Source of the DNA: Nocardioides sp. TF02-7
GTDB taxonomy: Bacteria > Actinomycetota > Actinomycetes > Propionibacteriales > Nocardioidaceae
Length of the DNA stretch: 64,000 bases
NCBI RefSeq assembly: GCF_022437945.1
Contig: NZ_CP092535.1
Span: 930,001-994,000, forward strand
Direction: 5' to 3'
The position numbers were made by a program, and so were the translations under genes. Below, piece after piece: positions 18,531 to 27,897 of this stretch. Under the pieces are notes generated by a model. The model was given only the letters and a program-made list of their open reading frames with translations. It did not search any database and had not been told where the DNA came from. Numbering within the stretch: position 1 is the stretch's first letter; each line of letters starts with the position of its first letter.

Positions 18531-19827
18531 ATGCGTCTCTTCCCCGCGCTGCTGCTGACGTCTGCCCTCGCGACGACGGGTGCCCTCGTCCTCGTCGACC
18601 GCGACTCCTCCCCCCTCCGCCCCGCCGGCGGCCGAGCAGGCCGCGGCGCCCGACGCACGGCGTACGCCGGAGCGCGCGGCCGCGCCCGACCCCGACGACC
18701 CGCACACCTGGCAGACCTCGGACCGGGCGCCGGGCGAGGTGGTGCGGCCGGCGCGGCCGGGTGAGCGGGCGGTGATCTCGCAACGGATGCGCTTCAGCTA
18801 CCAGCCGGTGAAGGGGGTCACCGTCACCGGCTGGGACGCCCGCACCCACCGCGGGCCGGTGCGCTACTACGTCACCCGGGTCAGCTGGCGCCGGCCGGGG
18901 ATCACGGTCGACTACGCCCACGGCGGCCGGGTGCGGCGCACCGCCACGCTCACCGGGATCCTGGCCCGCACGCCCGGCGTGGTCGCCGGCGTCAACGGCG
19001 ACTTCTTCGACATCAGCGACACCGGCGCACCGCTCGGCATGGCCTTCGAGCGCGGCGGCGTGCTCTGGAAGGGCACCGCGTCGGGCTGGAACAACTCGGT
19101 GTGGGCCAACGCCGACGGCAAGCGGTGGCACCTCGGCGAGCTGCCGATGGCCACCTCGATCAAGGAACGGCCCGACATCACGATCACCAACTACAACGCG
19201 CCGCGGGTCGTCATCGGCGGGATCGGCGTCTACGACTGGCGGTGGGGGCGCTCGGTCGCCGTGAGCCGCTGGGTCGACGGCCAGAAGCGGCACGTCCGCT
19301 GGGCGCGCGTCCTGCGCGGCCGGATCGTCGCCAACCGTCAGTCGAACTACCCGCCCGAGGGCACGAAGATCAAGGGCTTCTACCTGATCGCCCGGGGCGA
19401 CAAGGCGGAGGACCGGCTGCAGGAGCTGAAGGTCGGCACCCGGGTCACGATCCAGCGCCGGGTCGCCGGTCCGGTGGCGATGGCGATCTCCGGCAACACG
19501 GTGCTGCTCAAGCGCGGCAAGGTGCTGGTGACCGACGACCGCGAGCTGCACCCCCGCACCGCCGTCGGGATCGACCGCGACATCAAGCAGCTGATCTTCC
19601 TCACCGTCGAGGGCCGGCAGGACTTCAGCCGCGGCCACACGATGGTCGAGCTGGCGCGGCTGATGAAGCAGCTCGGCGCCGAGGACGCGCTCAACCTCGA
19701 CGGCGGCGGCTCCACGACGCTGGCCGCTCGGCGCAACGGCCGGGTGCGGGTGATCAACTCGCCCTCCGACGGCGTCCAGCGCCGGATCCCCAACGGGATC
19801 GAGGTCGTCTACCGCCGGCCCCGCTGA
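18531..19827 (+). CDS. Secreted phosphodiester glycosidase family protein (NAGPA domain), one frameshift
   Basis: About 431 residues after repair. An N-terminal signal peptide (MRLFPALLLTSALATTGALV) is followed by a proline/alanine-rich linker and a NAGPA domain (PF09992). Family members cleave sugar-1-phosphodiester bonds, probably in cell-wall polymers. Domain marks: VVAGVNGDFFDISDTGAPLG, GRVRRTATLTG, a conserved HPRTAVGIDRDIKQLIFLTV and NLDGGGSTTLAARRNGRVRV. The frame breaks in the C6 run at about 18610-18615 in the linker; with C5 it reads DRDSSPSAPPAAEQAAAPD. The start lacks a ribosome site and is probably leaderless. Exported, so action at the wall or outside the cell is inferred. Convergent with the lipoprotein gene, 4 bp apart. 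Confidence 0.85.
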
Positions 19828-19831
19828 CCGA

Positions 19832-20311
19832 CTACGCGGGCAGCTCGACGACCGCCACGCTCGCGAACGGCACGTAGCACTGCTTCGGGGCGCCGCCCGG
19901 CTTCACCGGCGTCACGACCCACCGCCCGTCCTGCTCGGCGACCGTCGCGTCCCGCGGCACGTCGCAGCCGACCGCGACCACGGCGGCCGCGACCACCCTG
20001 CCGGGCGCGGCGCGGTGCGCCTCGACCGCGCGGGTGACCTCGTCGGCGAGCGCGCCGGAGCCGAGCCCGGCCACGTAGTCGGCCAGCGCGCCGGCGTCGT
20101 CGAGCACGGTCGGCTCGTCGGTGCTCACGACCCGTTGCGGTGCCGGCGCCGAGACGACCGTCACCACCTCGGGCGGTGAAGGAGCGTCGGACGTCGGCCC
20201 GGCCGACGTCGAAGAGGACGGGTCGCGGGCCTCCCGGTCGGGCGCGCCCCGGTCCTCCCCGCACGCGGTCAGCGCGGCGAGGAGGGCGAGGGCGACGAGG
20301 GTCCGGCGCAT
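19832..20311 (-). CDS. Putative lipoprotein of unknown function
   Basis: 159 residues, intact, ATG 20311. The N-terminus MRRTLVALALLAALTACGED is a lipoprotein signal with lipobox LTAC (Cys17 lipidated). A low-complexity Ser/Pro/Asp linker follows, then a small folded domain containing two further cysteines (VGCDVPRD and KQCYVPF) that could form a disulphide. The family is not recognised. Anchored to the outer face of the membrane by inference. Divergent from the mismatch glycosylase at 20369 and convergent with the NAGPA-family gene. Confidence 0.7.
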   Translation of the reverse strand: MRRTLVALALLAALTACGEDRGAPDREARDPSSSTSAGPTSDAPSPPEVVTVVSAPAPQRVVSTDEPTVLDDAGALADYVAGLGSGALADEVTRAVEAHRAAPGRVVAAAVVAVGCDVPRDATVAEQDGRWVVTPVKPGGAPKQCYVPFASVAVVELPA

Positions 20312-20368
20312 GTCACTGGGACGCTAGCGCGCGCCCCCGGGTTCCCCCGGTCGGTCACACTGGCCCGC

Positions 20369-20959
20369 GTGCGTCGTACGTTCACCCGGGCCGAGCTCGA
20401 TACCTTCCGTGGCACCACCGTCCCCGACCTGCTGCCGACGTCGCCGGAGCACGACCTGCGGCTGCTCTTCGTCGGGATCAACCCGGGCCTGTGGACCGCG
20501 GCCACGCAGACCCACTTCGCCCACCCGGGCAACCGCTTCTACCCCGCCCTCCACCGGGCCGGGATCATCCCCGAGCCGATCGACCCGGCAGCCGGGATGA
20601 CCGACGCGCAGCGCGACCTGCTCCGCGGGCGCGGGATCGGCATCACCAACGTGGCGCCGCGCGCGACCGCCAAGGCCTCGGAGCTGACGACCGAGGAGCT
20701 GCGCGAGGGCGGCCGCCGGTTGGTCGCGCTGGTCGCCGAGCAGCGGCCGCGGGTGGTCGCGGTCGCCGGGATCACCGCCTACCGGACCGCGTTCGCGCAG
20801 CCGCGGGCGGTCATGGGCCGGCAGCCGGAGGCGCTGGCCGGCGCCGAGCTGTGGCTGGTGCCCAACCCGAGCGGGCTCAACGCGCACGAGACGGTCGCGT
20901 CGCTGGCGGAGGCGTACGCCGCCGCCGCGCGCGCCGCGGGCATCGTCCAGGGCGTCTAG
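20369..20959 (+). CDS. mug: G/U mismatch-specific DNA glycosylase (Mug/TDG family)
   Basis: 196 residues, intact, GTG 20369. Removes uracil or thymine mispaired with guanine, starting base-excision repair. Catalytic and binding motifs: LLFVGINPGLWTAATQTHFA (the GINPG motif, Asn contacting the flipped base and water), HPGNRFYPALHRAGI, IGITNVAPRATAKASELT and the C-terminal insertion loop VPNPSGLNAHET. Length is normal for bacterial Mug. No ribosome site precedes the GTG, which is probably leaderless. Single-gene unit; the neighbour on the right is convergent, with a short GC hairpin (CCGGCC/GGCCGG at about 20971-20984) in the gap. Confidence 0.93.
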   Translation: MRRTFTRAELDTFRGTTVPDLLPTSPEHDLRLLFVGINPGLWTAATQTHFAHPGNRFYPALHRAGIIPEPIDPAAGMTDAQRDLLRGRGIGITNVAPRATAKASELTTEELREGGRRLVALVAEQRPRVVAVAGITAYRTAFAQPRAVMGRQPEALAGAELWLVPNPSGLNAHETVASLAEAYAAAARAAGIVQGV

Positions 20960-20996
20960 GCCGACGGGGTCCGGCCAGGGCCGGTCGGGCGGTCGG

Positions 20997-21707
20997 TCAC
21001 GGCTCGTGCCGGGCCACCTCGTTGCCCTCGAGGTCGTACTCCACGGTCGCGCTCTGACCGAACTCGTTGCTCGCCATCGTCCGGATCCAGGTCCGGGAGG
21101 CGAAGGTCGGGTCGGGCTTCTCGATGAAGATGTAGCAGTCCTGGGGGTCCTCGACCATCGCGAGCACCTCGTCGCACATGCCGTCGACGACCGCGGGGTC
21201 GACGTCGGCGAGGTCGAACCGCTCGTCGGTGCTCGTGCCCTTCCGCGGCTCGTCGAAGCCGCCGTCCCAGCGGTAGCTGAGCTCGCGGTCGTCGTCGGCG
21301 AAGGGGACGTCGACGACGGCGAACCCGTCGTAGAGGCCCACCCAGAAGACCGTCGTGCCCCCGGTCTCCTCCTCGATGTCCCGCACCAGCTCGGCGAACC
21401 CCTCGCTCGTCTGGGCGTCCGGGTTGCCGCCGATCGCGCCGTCGCCACGCAAGGACATGATCAGCGTCCCCGCCCCCCACGGCCAGCGCCACCACCACGA
21501 CGGCGATGACCAGCGCGACCGTCACCGACGGCCCCCGGAGGGGGTCGCCGCGGCCGGGGGTGCCGGACGCGGGTCGTCGGGAAGCCAGGTGGCGGCGGCC
21601 ACGGGTCCCGGGTCGTCGCCCGGCTCCGGCCTCGGCGCCCCCTCCGGCTCGTCGTAGACCCGCCACCGGTCGGGGACCTCCGGGCCGGTGCCCTGGTCGT
21701 TGGCCAT
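20997..21707 (-). CDS. Single-pass membrane protein of unknown function, two frameshifts
   Basis: About 236 residues after repair. An acidic, proline-rich N-terminus (VPDRWRVYDEPEGAPRPEPG) leads to one membrane segment (VTVALVIAVVVVALAVGAGT) and a C-terminal soluble domain (TVFWVGLYDGFAVVDVPFAD, ELSYRWDGGFDEPRKGTS, DCYIFIEKPDPTF). Two breaks: a base missing near the C-rich stretch around 21540, and an extra C in the C6 run at about 21473-21478. Both repairs keep one continuous reading that passes through the membrane segment. ATG 21707 start. The tail ends DLEGNEVARHEP. Family not recognised. Convergent with mug. Confidence 0.6.
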
Positions 21708-21787
21708 GCCGGAAAAGTAGAGCCTCCGCCGGCGACCCGCCATGGCCCGAAGGGACCACGGCAGGCCGCCGGCCGACTGTCCCCGTC

Positions 21788-22556
21788 TCAGACGATCCCG
21801 GTGGCCGCCCAGGCGACGGCCTCGACGTCGATCGGCCCCGGCCCGACCTCCTCCCGCAGCACGCCCTCCAGGCCGGCGCGGGAGATCTTGTTGAGCCCCG
21901 CGACGTAGGCGCCGGCCGGCCCCACGCCGTAGGTGAACGGCCGCCACCACTCCTCGAAGGTGGCGAACGAGAGCCGCACCTCGAGCGTCGTCTCCCTCCA
22001 CCTCCAGCAGCCCCGCGGCGGTGAGGAACCGGCCGAGCTCTCCCTCCACCGTGCCCGGCAGCCTGCCCTGATCGCGGGCGTCGGGATCGTGCTCGGTGAC
22101 GATCCGCCAGAACGCGGAGACCGGGCTCCTGCCGCCGGCGTGGTCCCACACGCACGCCGACACCCGGCCCCCGGGAGCGGTGACCCGCGCCATCTCCGCC
22201 AGGCCCGCGACCGGCTCCTTCATGAAGTGCACGACGAGCTGGGCGAGGGCCGCTCCGAAGACGCCGTCGTCGTAGGGCAGCGCCTCGGCGGACGCGGTGC
22301 GCACGTCGGCGTCCGGGTACGCCGCCGCGGCGGCCTCGACGAACGCGTCGGCCGGGTCGACGGCGCTGACCAGGCCCGCCCCGCGGCGACCGACCAGCTC
22401 GCCGGTGAGGACGCCCGGGCCGCAGCCGACGTCCAGCACCCGCGCCGACCGGTCCACCCCGGCGAGGCCGAGGTCGGCGAACGGTCCCGAGAGCAGCGTG
22501 GAGAACCGGCCCATGAACGCCACGTACGCATCCGCCGCGACGTCGAAGAAGGCCAT
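21788..22556 (-). CDS. SAM-dependent methyltransferase, class I, one frameshift
   Basis: About 255 residues after repair. SAM-binding motif I is VLDVGCGPGVLTGELV; motif II acidic residue is in VSAVDPADAFVEAA; motif III region is ALPYDDGVFGAALAQLVVHF, followed by MARVTAPGGRVSACVWDHAG. This is the ubiquinone/menaquinone-type Methyltransf_11 layout acting on a small molecule. The frame breaks at CCC, about 21994-21996; with CC the reading is LEVEETTLEVRLSFATFEEW and the conserved C-terminus (WRPFTYGVGPAGAYVAGL) follows. ATG 22556. Substrate unknown. No operon partner is clear; the next gene upstream on this strand is the hemerythrin, about 100 bp away. Confidence 0.85.
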
Positions 22557-22628
22557 GCGGCGATGGTCGCACCGGGCGCGGCCCGGGGACCATGGTCACT
22601 TCAGGCTGGCCGGATCGGGCCATGCCGC

Positions 22629-22648
22629 GGCGGGCGGAGAGGCCCGCC
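22629..22648 (-). terminator. Probable intrinsic hairpin after the hemerythrin gene
   Basis: GGCGGGC and GCCCGCC form a 7-bp perfect stem with a 6-base loop a few bases beyond the hemerythrin stop at 22653. No T-tract. Position fits a terminator, but such GC stems are common in this genome. Confidence 0.4.
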
Positions 22649-22652
22649 CGGG

Positions 22653-23216
22653 TCAGTCGTCCTCGTCGTCCTCGTCGTCGAGCAGCCCGTCGGCCTCCGC
22701 CTGCCGGACGATGCGGCGTACGTTGTCGGCCGCGCCGCAGCCCTGGTCGATCAGCTGGTTGCGGCGGGCCGCCCACTTCTCGCCGAGCTCCTCGCGGATC
22801 CGCGGCCCGACCGACTCCCGCGCGGGGCTGAGGATCGTCAGCTCCTCCTCCGCGATGTGGTGGGCGATCAGGTTGCTGAGCTTCTCGACGGCGTCGGTGA
22901 ACGCCTGGGTGTCGGTGCCCTTGAGCTCCAGCACCTCCAGCAGCGCCTCGTTGCCCTCGGCGTGCTCCTCGTGGCCGTGGTGCACCTCGTGCTCGCCGAC
23001 CTCGGCGGCCTTGCGCCGCAGCACCGGGTAGACCAGCTCCTCCTCGGCCTCCCCGTGCGCGATCAGCACGTCGGCGAACGCGCGGCGCACGGCGTCGCGG
23101 TCCTGGGTGGTGTCGCGCAGCTGCGCCAGCAGGCGCTCGAAGCGGCGGTGGTCGTCGATGATGAGCTCAATGACGTCGCCCTTGGTGGGGCGACCGACGT
23201 CGATGGCGGATCCCAT
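22653..23216 (-). CDS. Hemerythrin HHE cation-binding domain protein
   Basis: 187 residues, intact. A four-helix bundle that binds a non-haem di-iron centre for oxygen or nitric-oxide sensing, or iron storage. Metal ligands fit the HHE pattern: VIELIIDDHRRFERLLAQL, VLIAHGEAEEELVYPVLRRK, HEVHHGHEEHAEGNEALLEV and NLIAHHIAEEELTILSPARE. The C-terminus is acidic (LLDDEDDEDD). The ATG at 23216 is preferred over a TTG at 23225: TAACTT, matching the TAnnnT -10 hexamer, ends 7 bp before the ATG, so the mRNA is probably leaderless. Stand-alone gene. Role in stress defence is inferred from family. Confidence 0.88.
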   Translation of the reverse strand: MGSAIDVGRPTKGDVIELIIDDHRRFERLLAQLRDTTQDRDAVRRAFADVLIAHGEAEEELVYPVLRRKAAEVGEHEVHHGHEEHAEGNEALLEVLELKGTDTQAFTDAVEKLSNLIAHHIAEEELTILSPARESVGPRIREELGEKWAARRNQLIDQGCGAADNVRRIVRQAEADGLLDDEDDEDD

Positions 23217-23256
23217 GCGGCGCAAGTTACCCGCAGGTGGCGGTGCGCATGCGCGC

Positions 23257-24223
23257 TCACCCGGTGACGTCGCCCCACCGCAAGCCGGCCGCCCCGGCCC
23301 GGGTGCCCGCCTCGAGCAGCCGCGCGACGTCGGCGGCCAGCGCGACGGAGAGCCGGTGGTCGGCCGGCTCGGTGAGCAGGACGTCGTAGAGGCCGGTGTA
23401 GTGGGCGTCCTTGCGTGACAGCGCGCCGGAGTAGCCGGCGTGGGCGGTGACCCGGCCGTCCTCGACGACCAGGCCGGTCATCGACGTGTGGTCCATCCGT
23501 AGCCGGACCGACCCGCCGCGGAACTCGAGCGTCGTCTGCTTGCTGGTGTCGCCGGCGAGCCAGTTGGAGGCGAGCACGCTGGTGCCGCCGTCGTGGTCGA
23601 GGGTGACGACCGACCGCATCGGCTCGTGCGCGGCGGCCGCCGGGCGCCAGCCGCTCACGAAGGCACCGAGCATGCTGAGCTGGTTGGGGCCGGAGTCGAC
23701 CCACGGCGTGACGTAGCTGCGCAGCTGCTCGGGCGGCTTGCCGGCGTAGGCGTCGTTGAACACCGACAGCACGTGCTCGGGCGCGCCCCCACCCGGGGTG
23801 GGCGGCCACCTGTCGGCGGGCCCAGGCGACCTCCGGGGAGAACGCGAAGTGGTGGGCGACGGCGACCCGGGCGTCGAGGTCGGGGCGGACGGCCCGCAGC
23901 CGCTCGATCTCCTCCAGGTCGCGGGCCAGCGGCTTCTCCGACAGCACCTGGGCGGTGGTCGCGTCGAGCACCTCGGCGACGATCGCGGGGTGGGTGTCGG
24001 TCGGGGTCGCGACCACCACCAGGTCCGGCTCGGCGCCGGCGGTCAGCGCGTCGGCGACGGTGGCGTGGACCGGGAGGCCCGGATCAGCCGGGTCAGGCCC
24101 GCGCGCGGGGTCGACGCCGCCGACCACGGTGACGCCGGCGCGTCGCCGCAGCACGCCGAGGTGGGTGCGGGCGATCGTGCCCAGGCCGACGAGGAGGATC
24201 CGACGGTCGCTCACCTGCGACAT
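23257..24223 (-). CDS. Gfo/Idh/MocA-family NAD(P)-dependent oxidoreductase, one frameshift
   Basis: About 322 residues after repair. The N-terminal Rossmann domain shows ILLVGLGTIARTHLGVL, DLVVVATPTDTHPAIVAEVL and the catalytic lysine motif LSEKPLARDLEEIERL (EKP). The C-terminal beta-sheet domain includes LSVFNDAYAGKPPEQLRSYV and GPNQLSMLGAFVSGWRPAA, then TSVLASNWLAGDTSKQTTLE. The frame breaks in the C5 run at about 23786-23790; with C4 it reads AAHPGWGAPEHVLSVFNDAY. Such enzymes oxidise or reduce sugars, inositols or biliverdin-like compounds; this one's substrate is unknown. ATG 24223. Its long GC-rich leader (to 24501) is described separately. Confidence 0.85.
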
Positions 24224-24501
24224 CCTGCCCGGTCAGCCCCGTGAGCACCGTGAGCCCCGGGCGCCGGTCCGTCCGGGTCGACCGCCGGCAGTCGCGTCGG
24301 GAGCCACTCCGACGCACCGGGTGGGCAGGCGTCCCCACGAGGCTCACCCTCCCCTGTGCTGCCGCTCCCCCGGGCGACCCCGGAACGGCGCGGCGCCCGA
24401 GGCTTGGCACCCGATGAAACCCCGACTCGCGCCACCTGTCGCCCCCGACCGCTCATCTCGCAGCCAGCGTGCCTATGCGTCGCCGCACAGGTGGCCTCCG
24501 G
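24224..24501 (-). promoter_or_regulatory. Long structured leader between the SIR2 and Gfo/Idh genes, possible ncRNA or riboswitch
   Basis: 278 bases without a gene, very GC-rich and able to form several stems, e.g. GCGTCGG/CCGACGC at about 24294-24315. Read on the minus strand it contains GGTGCCAAGCC, CGGGGGAGCGGC, AGGGGAGGGTGAGCC and GGGGACGCC in that order, which recalls the 5' half of actinobacterial c-di-AMP (ydaO-type) riboswitches. The strongly conserved 3' part is not convincingly present, and the downstream oxidoreductase is not a usual target. I therefore call only a structured leader. Confidence 0.3.
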
Positions 24502-26001
24502 TCAGCCGCCCTCCTCGCGCTCGGAGCCGGCGCCGAACCCGCCGAGCGCGTCGACCAGGGGCTCCCACGCCGGGCCGGCGTCCCGGGCGCGGGCGTGGAC
24601 CTTGCGCGCGGCCCGCACCAGGGCGGCGTCGGTGTCGATGAGCGCGCCGAACCGCTCGTCGAGGAGCCACGACGTGTCGCTCGACGCGTGGGCGGCCACC
24701 GCGTCGAGGAAGATCTCGAGCGTGCGCGACCGGTCGAGCACGTCCCGCCCGGCCATGGTGAGCCAGCCGAGCTTGCCTCGCCACAGCCGGCGCCGGACGT
24801 CGTCGCGGTCGACGTCGAGCAGCGTCCCCTGCGTCCCGGGCAACCGGTGCTGCTCACGGAACCGGTCGACCTCGTAGGCGAGCCGCACCACGTTGTCGTC
24901 GGTGAACGACGCCCCGACGAACAGCACGTGGCGGGTCAGCAGCAGCGACTGCAGCAGTGCGCCGGCGGGCCGGGTCTCGGCGTCGTAGCTCACGAACTGC
25001 CGTCGGGTGAGGACGATGCTGTCGGGGCGGCGTACGTCGCCGTGCATCTTGAGCACCCACTGGCGGCCCGGCTTCGGCACCTCCCACGGGAGGACGGCGG
25101 CCGCGTCGTCGGCACCGCGTTGCACCTCGACCGCTGCCTCGTAGAGGGCGTCGTAGTTGGTGGTGACCGCCTCGCGGCACCGCAGCGAGGCCAGGAAGCC
25201 GTGGCTCAGCGACGGCACCGCCGCCTCGCGCACGATCTTGGCCACCGCGCGGCCGAGGTCGGGGATCGCGTCGTTGAGGTACTGCGCCTGGTCGAGCGGC
25301 GCCAGCGCGCCGAAGCCCTCGCCCGCGTCGACGCCGGCGTCGGCGGCGAGCCGGTCGAGCAACTGCCGCCACGGCGGCACACCGGCCGGGATGCTCACGC
25401 CGGCGCCCATGAACAGCGCCAGCTGGCCCTGCGCCGCGAGGGTGCCGAGCTCCTGGGCCTTGCGCAGCTGGCGGGCCGGCAGCGGCCATGACGAGGTCTG
25501 CCGGCGCAGGTGCTGCGCGGCGCCGTAGACCGCGGGATCGGGCGTGACCAGGGCGACGTCGACGTCGTGCTCGGCAGCCGCCGCGGCCAGCGCCTCGAGC
25601 AGCTGACGCACCACCTCCCCGCGCCGCGCGCCGAGTCCGCCGCCCTCGATGCCGAGCACGGGCACCGCCACCACGGGCTTGCGGCGGTTGCGTCCCGGCG
25701 CGGGCGACCCGGCGGCGATCTCGGCGATCACCGCGACCGCCCGCTCGAGGACCACCTCCGGTCCCGACCCGCGTTGGACCCCGACGTCGACGAACCACAC
25801 CCGGTCGTCGCCGGGCGCCCGCCCGTAGCCCTCGCCCGGCCACCCGTCGGGCCGCAGCCGCCCGACGTCGTCGGTGCCGACCACCGGGTGCCAGTACGGC
25901 CGCACGTCGAAGTCGCGCCAGGTCGGCACGATCGCGTAGTCGTGCACCACCGACTCGATCCGCCCGTGCAGGACGAAGACGTGGCCACCACGACCGGGCA
26001 T
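24502..26001 (-). CDS. SIR2-domain protein with an unusual N-terminal domain, possible NADase defence effector
   Basis: 499 residues, intact, ATG 26001. Residues about 190-400 form a SIR2-like domain: LALFMGAGVSIPAGVPPWRQ (GAG-S at 199-203), AVTTNYDALYE (Asn282), VLKMHGDVRRPDSIVLTRRQ (His320) and LFVGASFTDDNV (361-370). In bacterial antiphage proteins such as ThsA and Dsr1, this SIR2 subtype hydrolyses NAD+. Residues 1-165 are a separate alpha/beta region (HDYAIVPTWRDFDVRPYWHP, KPVVAVPVLGIEGGGLGARR) that I do not recognise; the glycine-rich stretch is loosely macro-domain-like. A C-terminal ~100 residues are helical. No signal peptide. Stand-alone gene. Defence role is inferred from the domain class only. 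Confidence 0.8.
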   Translation of the reverse strand: MPGRGGHVFVLHGRIESVVHDYAIVPTWRDFDVRPYWHPVVGTDDVGRLRPDGWPGEGYGRAPGDDRVWFVDVGVQRGSGPEVVLERAVAVIAEIAAGSPAPGRNRRKPVVAVPVLGIEGGGLGARRGEVVRQLLEALAAAAAEHDVDVALVTPDPAVYGAAQHLRRQTSSWPLPARQLRKAQELGTLAAQGQLALFMGAGVSIPAGVPPWRQLLDRLAADAGVDAGEGFGALAPLDQAQYLNDAIPDLGRAVAKIVREAAVPSLSHGFLASLRCREAVTTNYDALYEAAVEVQRGADDAAAVLPWEVPKPGRQWVLKMHGDVRRPDSIVLTRRQFVSYDAETRPAGALLQSLLLTRHVLFVGASFTDDNVVRLAYEVDRFREQHRLPGTQGTLLDVDRDDVRRRLWRGKLGWLTMAGRDVLDRSRTLEIFLDAVAAHASSDTSWLLDERFGALIDTDAALVRAARKVHARARDAGPAWEPLVDALGGFGAGSEREEGG

Positions 26002-26040
26002 GCGGCGATCGTATAGAGCAGCCGCACGCCCGCCGCGGGC

Positions 26041-26791
26041 TCAGGCCGTGATGCCGGCGTCGACCTCCACGGTCGTCCCGGTGATGCTCCGGCCTCCCGG
26101 TCCGGCCAGGAAGCCGACGGTCTCGGCGACGTCGTCGGGGGTGACGTAGCGGCCGAGGGCGGTGAACCCGCGGATGGTGTCGGCCATCGGACCGTCGGCC
26201 GGGTTGAGGTCGGTGTCGGTGGGGCCGGGGTTCACCAGCACCGCGGTGATGCCCCGCGGCCCGAGGTCGCGCGCCAGTCCCTTCGTCATCCCGGCGAGGG
26301 GCCGCCTTCGACATCGCGTAGAGGGTCAGGCCGGGGAACGGCAGGCTGCGAGTGACGTTGCTGCCGATGGTGATGACGCGGCCGCCCTCGCGCAGGTGCG
26401 GCAACGCCGCCTGTACCGCGACGTACGGCGCCCGCACGTTGGCCGCGAGGGTCCGGTCGAGCTCGACCGTGGTCACGTCCTCGACCGGCCCGACCGGGTA
26501 GGCGGCGGCGTTGTTGACGAGCACGTCGAGGCGCCCCAGCGTCCCGACCGTGTCGGCGACCGCGCGGCGGACGGCGTCGGCGCTGACCGCGTCGGCCCGC
26601 ACGGCGACCGCCCGCCGGCCGGCCTCCTTGACCCGGTCGACGACCTCGGCCGCCCGGTCGTCGCGGTCGAGGTAGGTGAAGGCGACGTCGGCGCCCAGCC
26701 GGGCCAGCCGCACGACGACCGCGGCGCCGATGCCGCGGCTCCCGCCGGTAACGAGGGCGACGCGGTCCTGGAGAGGAGTGGTGGTGTCCAT
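26041..26791 (-). CDS. Short-chain dehydrogenase/reductase, one frameshift
   Basis: About 249 residues after repair. Classical SDR, FabG-like: cofactor loop TGGSRGIGAAVVVRLARLGA, DVLVNNAAAYPVGPVEDV, catalytic region ITIGSNVTRSLPFPGLTLYA and MSKAALAGMTKGLARDLGPR (YxxxK), then VNPGPTDTDLNP and the C-terminus SITGTTVEVDAGITA. The frame breaks right after the catalytic Lys, where the G4 run at about 26298-26301 should be G3. Arg/Ser after the glycine loop fits NADP preference. ATG 26791. Single gene between the SIR2 and ERCC4-Lsr2 genes. Substrate unknown. Confidence 0.88.
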
Positions 26792-26879
26792 GCCGCAGAT
26801 CCTTCCGGCGCCGGCGTTGCGTCGCTGGCGGCAATCGGACGGGGCGCCGGTCGCGCCGCGGCGGGTCCCGGCCGGCGGC

Positions 26880-27849
26880 TCACGCCTCCCGCTGCGCCAG
26901 GTAGGCCGCCCGTACGTCGGCCGGGACGCGGCCGCGGTCGGAGACGGCGTAGCCGTGGGCGACCGCCCAGGCGCGGATCTCCTTCGGCGTCGGCTCGCGC
27001 GGCGGGAGCGGCCGGGCCTCGGCCAGGCCGGAGACCGCGGTGGCGCCGAACCCGTCGAGCTCGCGCGCGGCGTAGGCCGCCGCGAGGAACCGGTAGGTCC
27101 ACTCCTGCGCCAGCTTGCGGGTCTCGCAGAACATGATCGGCACGCCGGGGAACGCGACCTGCGCCTCCGCCAGCCCGTCGGCGACGACCGCCGCGCGCAC
27201 CATCTCGTGCTGGAGCGCCCGGCTGTAGCGCTCCTCGACCACGACGGCGGCCCGAGGGACGGAGGAGAGCTCGGTCAGCTGGTACTTCAGCTTGCCTGCC
27301 GTCAACGAGCTCACCAGGTCCGGCAGGCCCTTGCGCTCCACGGCGGCGACGACGAGCTCCCCGTCGAGGACGGCGTAGTCGCCGACCGGCAGCGACTGCC
27401 GGCGGGTGGTGACCTGCTGCTCGCCGAACGACCACGGGTAGCGCTCGTGGCTGTCGACGACGATCTCGAGGCCGGCGATCCCCTGGGCGCGCGCCGACGA
27501 CACGGTCGCCCGCGGCCGGGCCTGCTTGGCGGTGCGGGAGGTCTGCCAGAAGATGGCCTGCCGACCGCCGCGGATCATGGTGATCACGAACTGCGAGCGG
27601 TTCTCCCGCGCCCGGTCGAGCACCAGGTCGATCGCCGCGCCCCGGCGCACGCACGAGCGCACCGGCACCCGCTCGACGACCTCGGCGTCCTCCGGCCACT
27701 CCTCGACCCGGTGGCAGTAGACCTTCGCGGTGCGCGGCCAGGTGTCCCGGGCCTTGAGCAGGATGCCGTCGCCGAGCGGGGATCCGCAGCACGTACGGCA
27801 GCGTCGAGTCACCGTCCGGGTTGCGCGCGATGACGAAGTCGTCGGGCAT
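26880..27849 (-). CDS. ERCC4-domain nuclease with an Lsr2-type DNA-binding tail, one frameshift
   Basis: About 322 residues after repair. The central ERCC4 nuclease fold is clear: LEIVVDSHERYPWSFGEQQV, LPVGDYAVLDGELVVAAVER, KGLPDLVSSLTAGKLKYQLT and AAVVVEERYSRAL, giving the GDY-xn-ERKxxxD active-site pattern of XPF/Mus81 relatives. The last ~37 residues (PTPKEIRAWAVAHGYAVSDR, GRVPADVRAAYLAQ) match the C-terminal DNA-binding domain of Lsr2, which reads AT-rich minor groove in xenogeneic DNA. One frameshift in the N-terminal part: the G4 run at 27778-27781 should be G3 (YVLRIPLGDGILLK). ATG 27849. The fusion suggests a nuclease steered to AT-rich or foreign DNA, an inference. Confidence 0.85.
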
Positions 27850-27897
27850 GCGGCCAGTCTGGCACCGGGCCGGCGCCCGACCGTCGCAGCCGCGCGG

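Noticed and set aside
24224..24501. Firm call of a c-di-AMP riboswitch
   Set aside because: Only the 5' half resembles the consensus and the downstream gene is not a known target.
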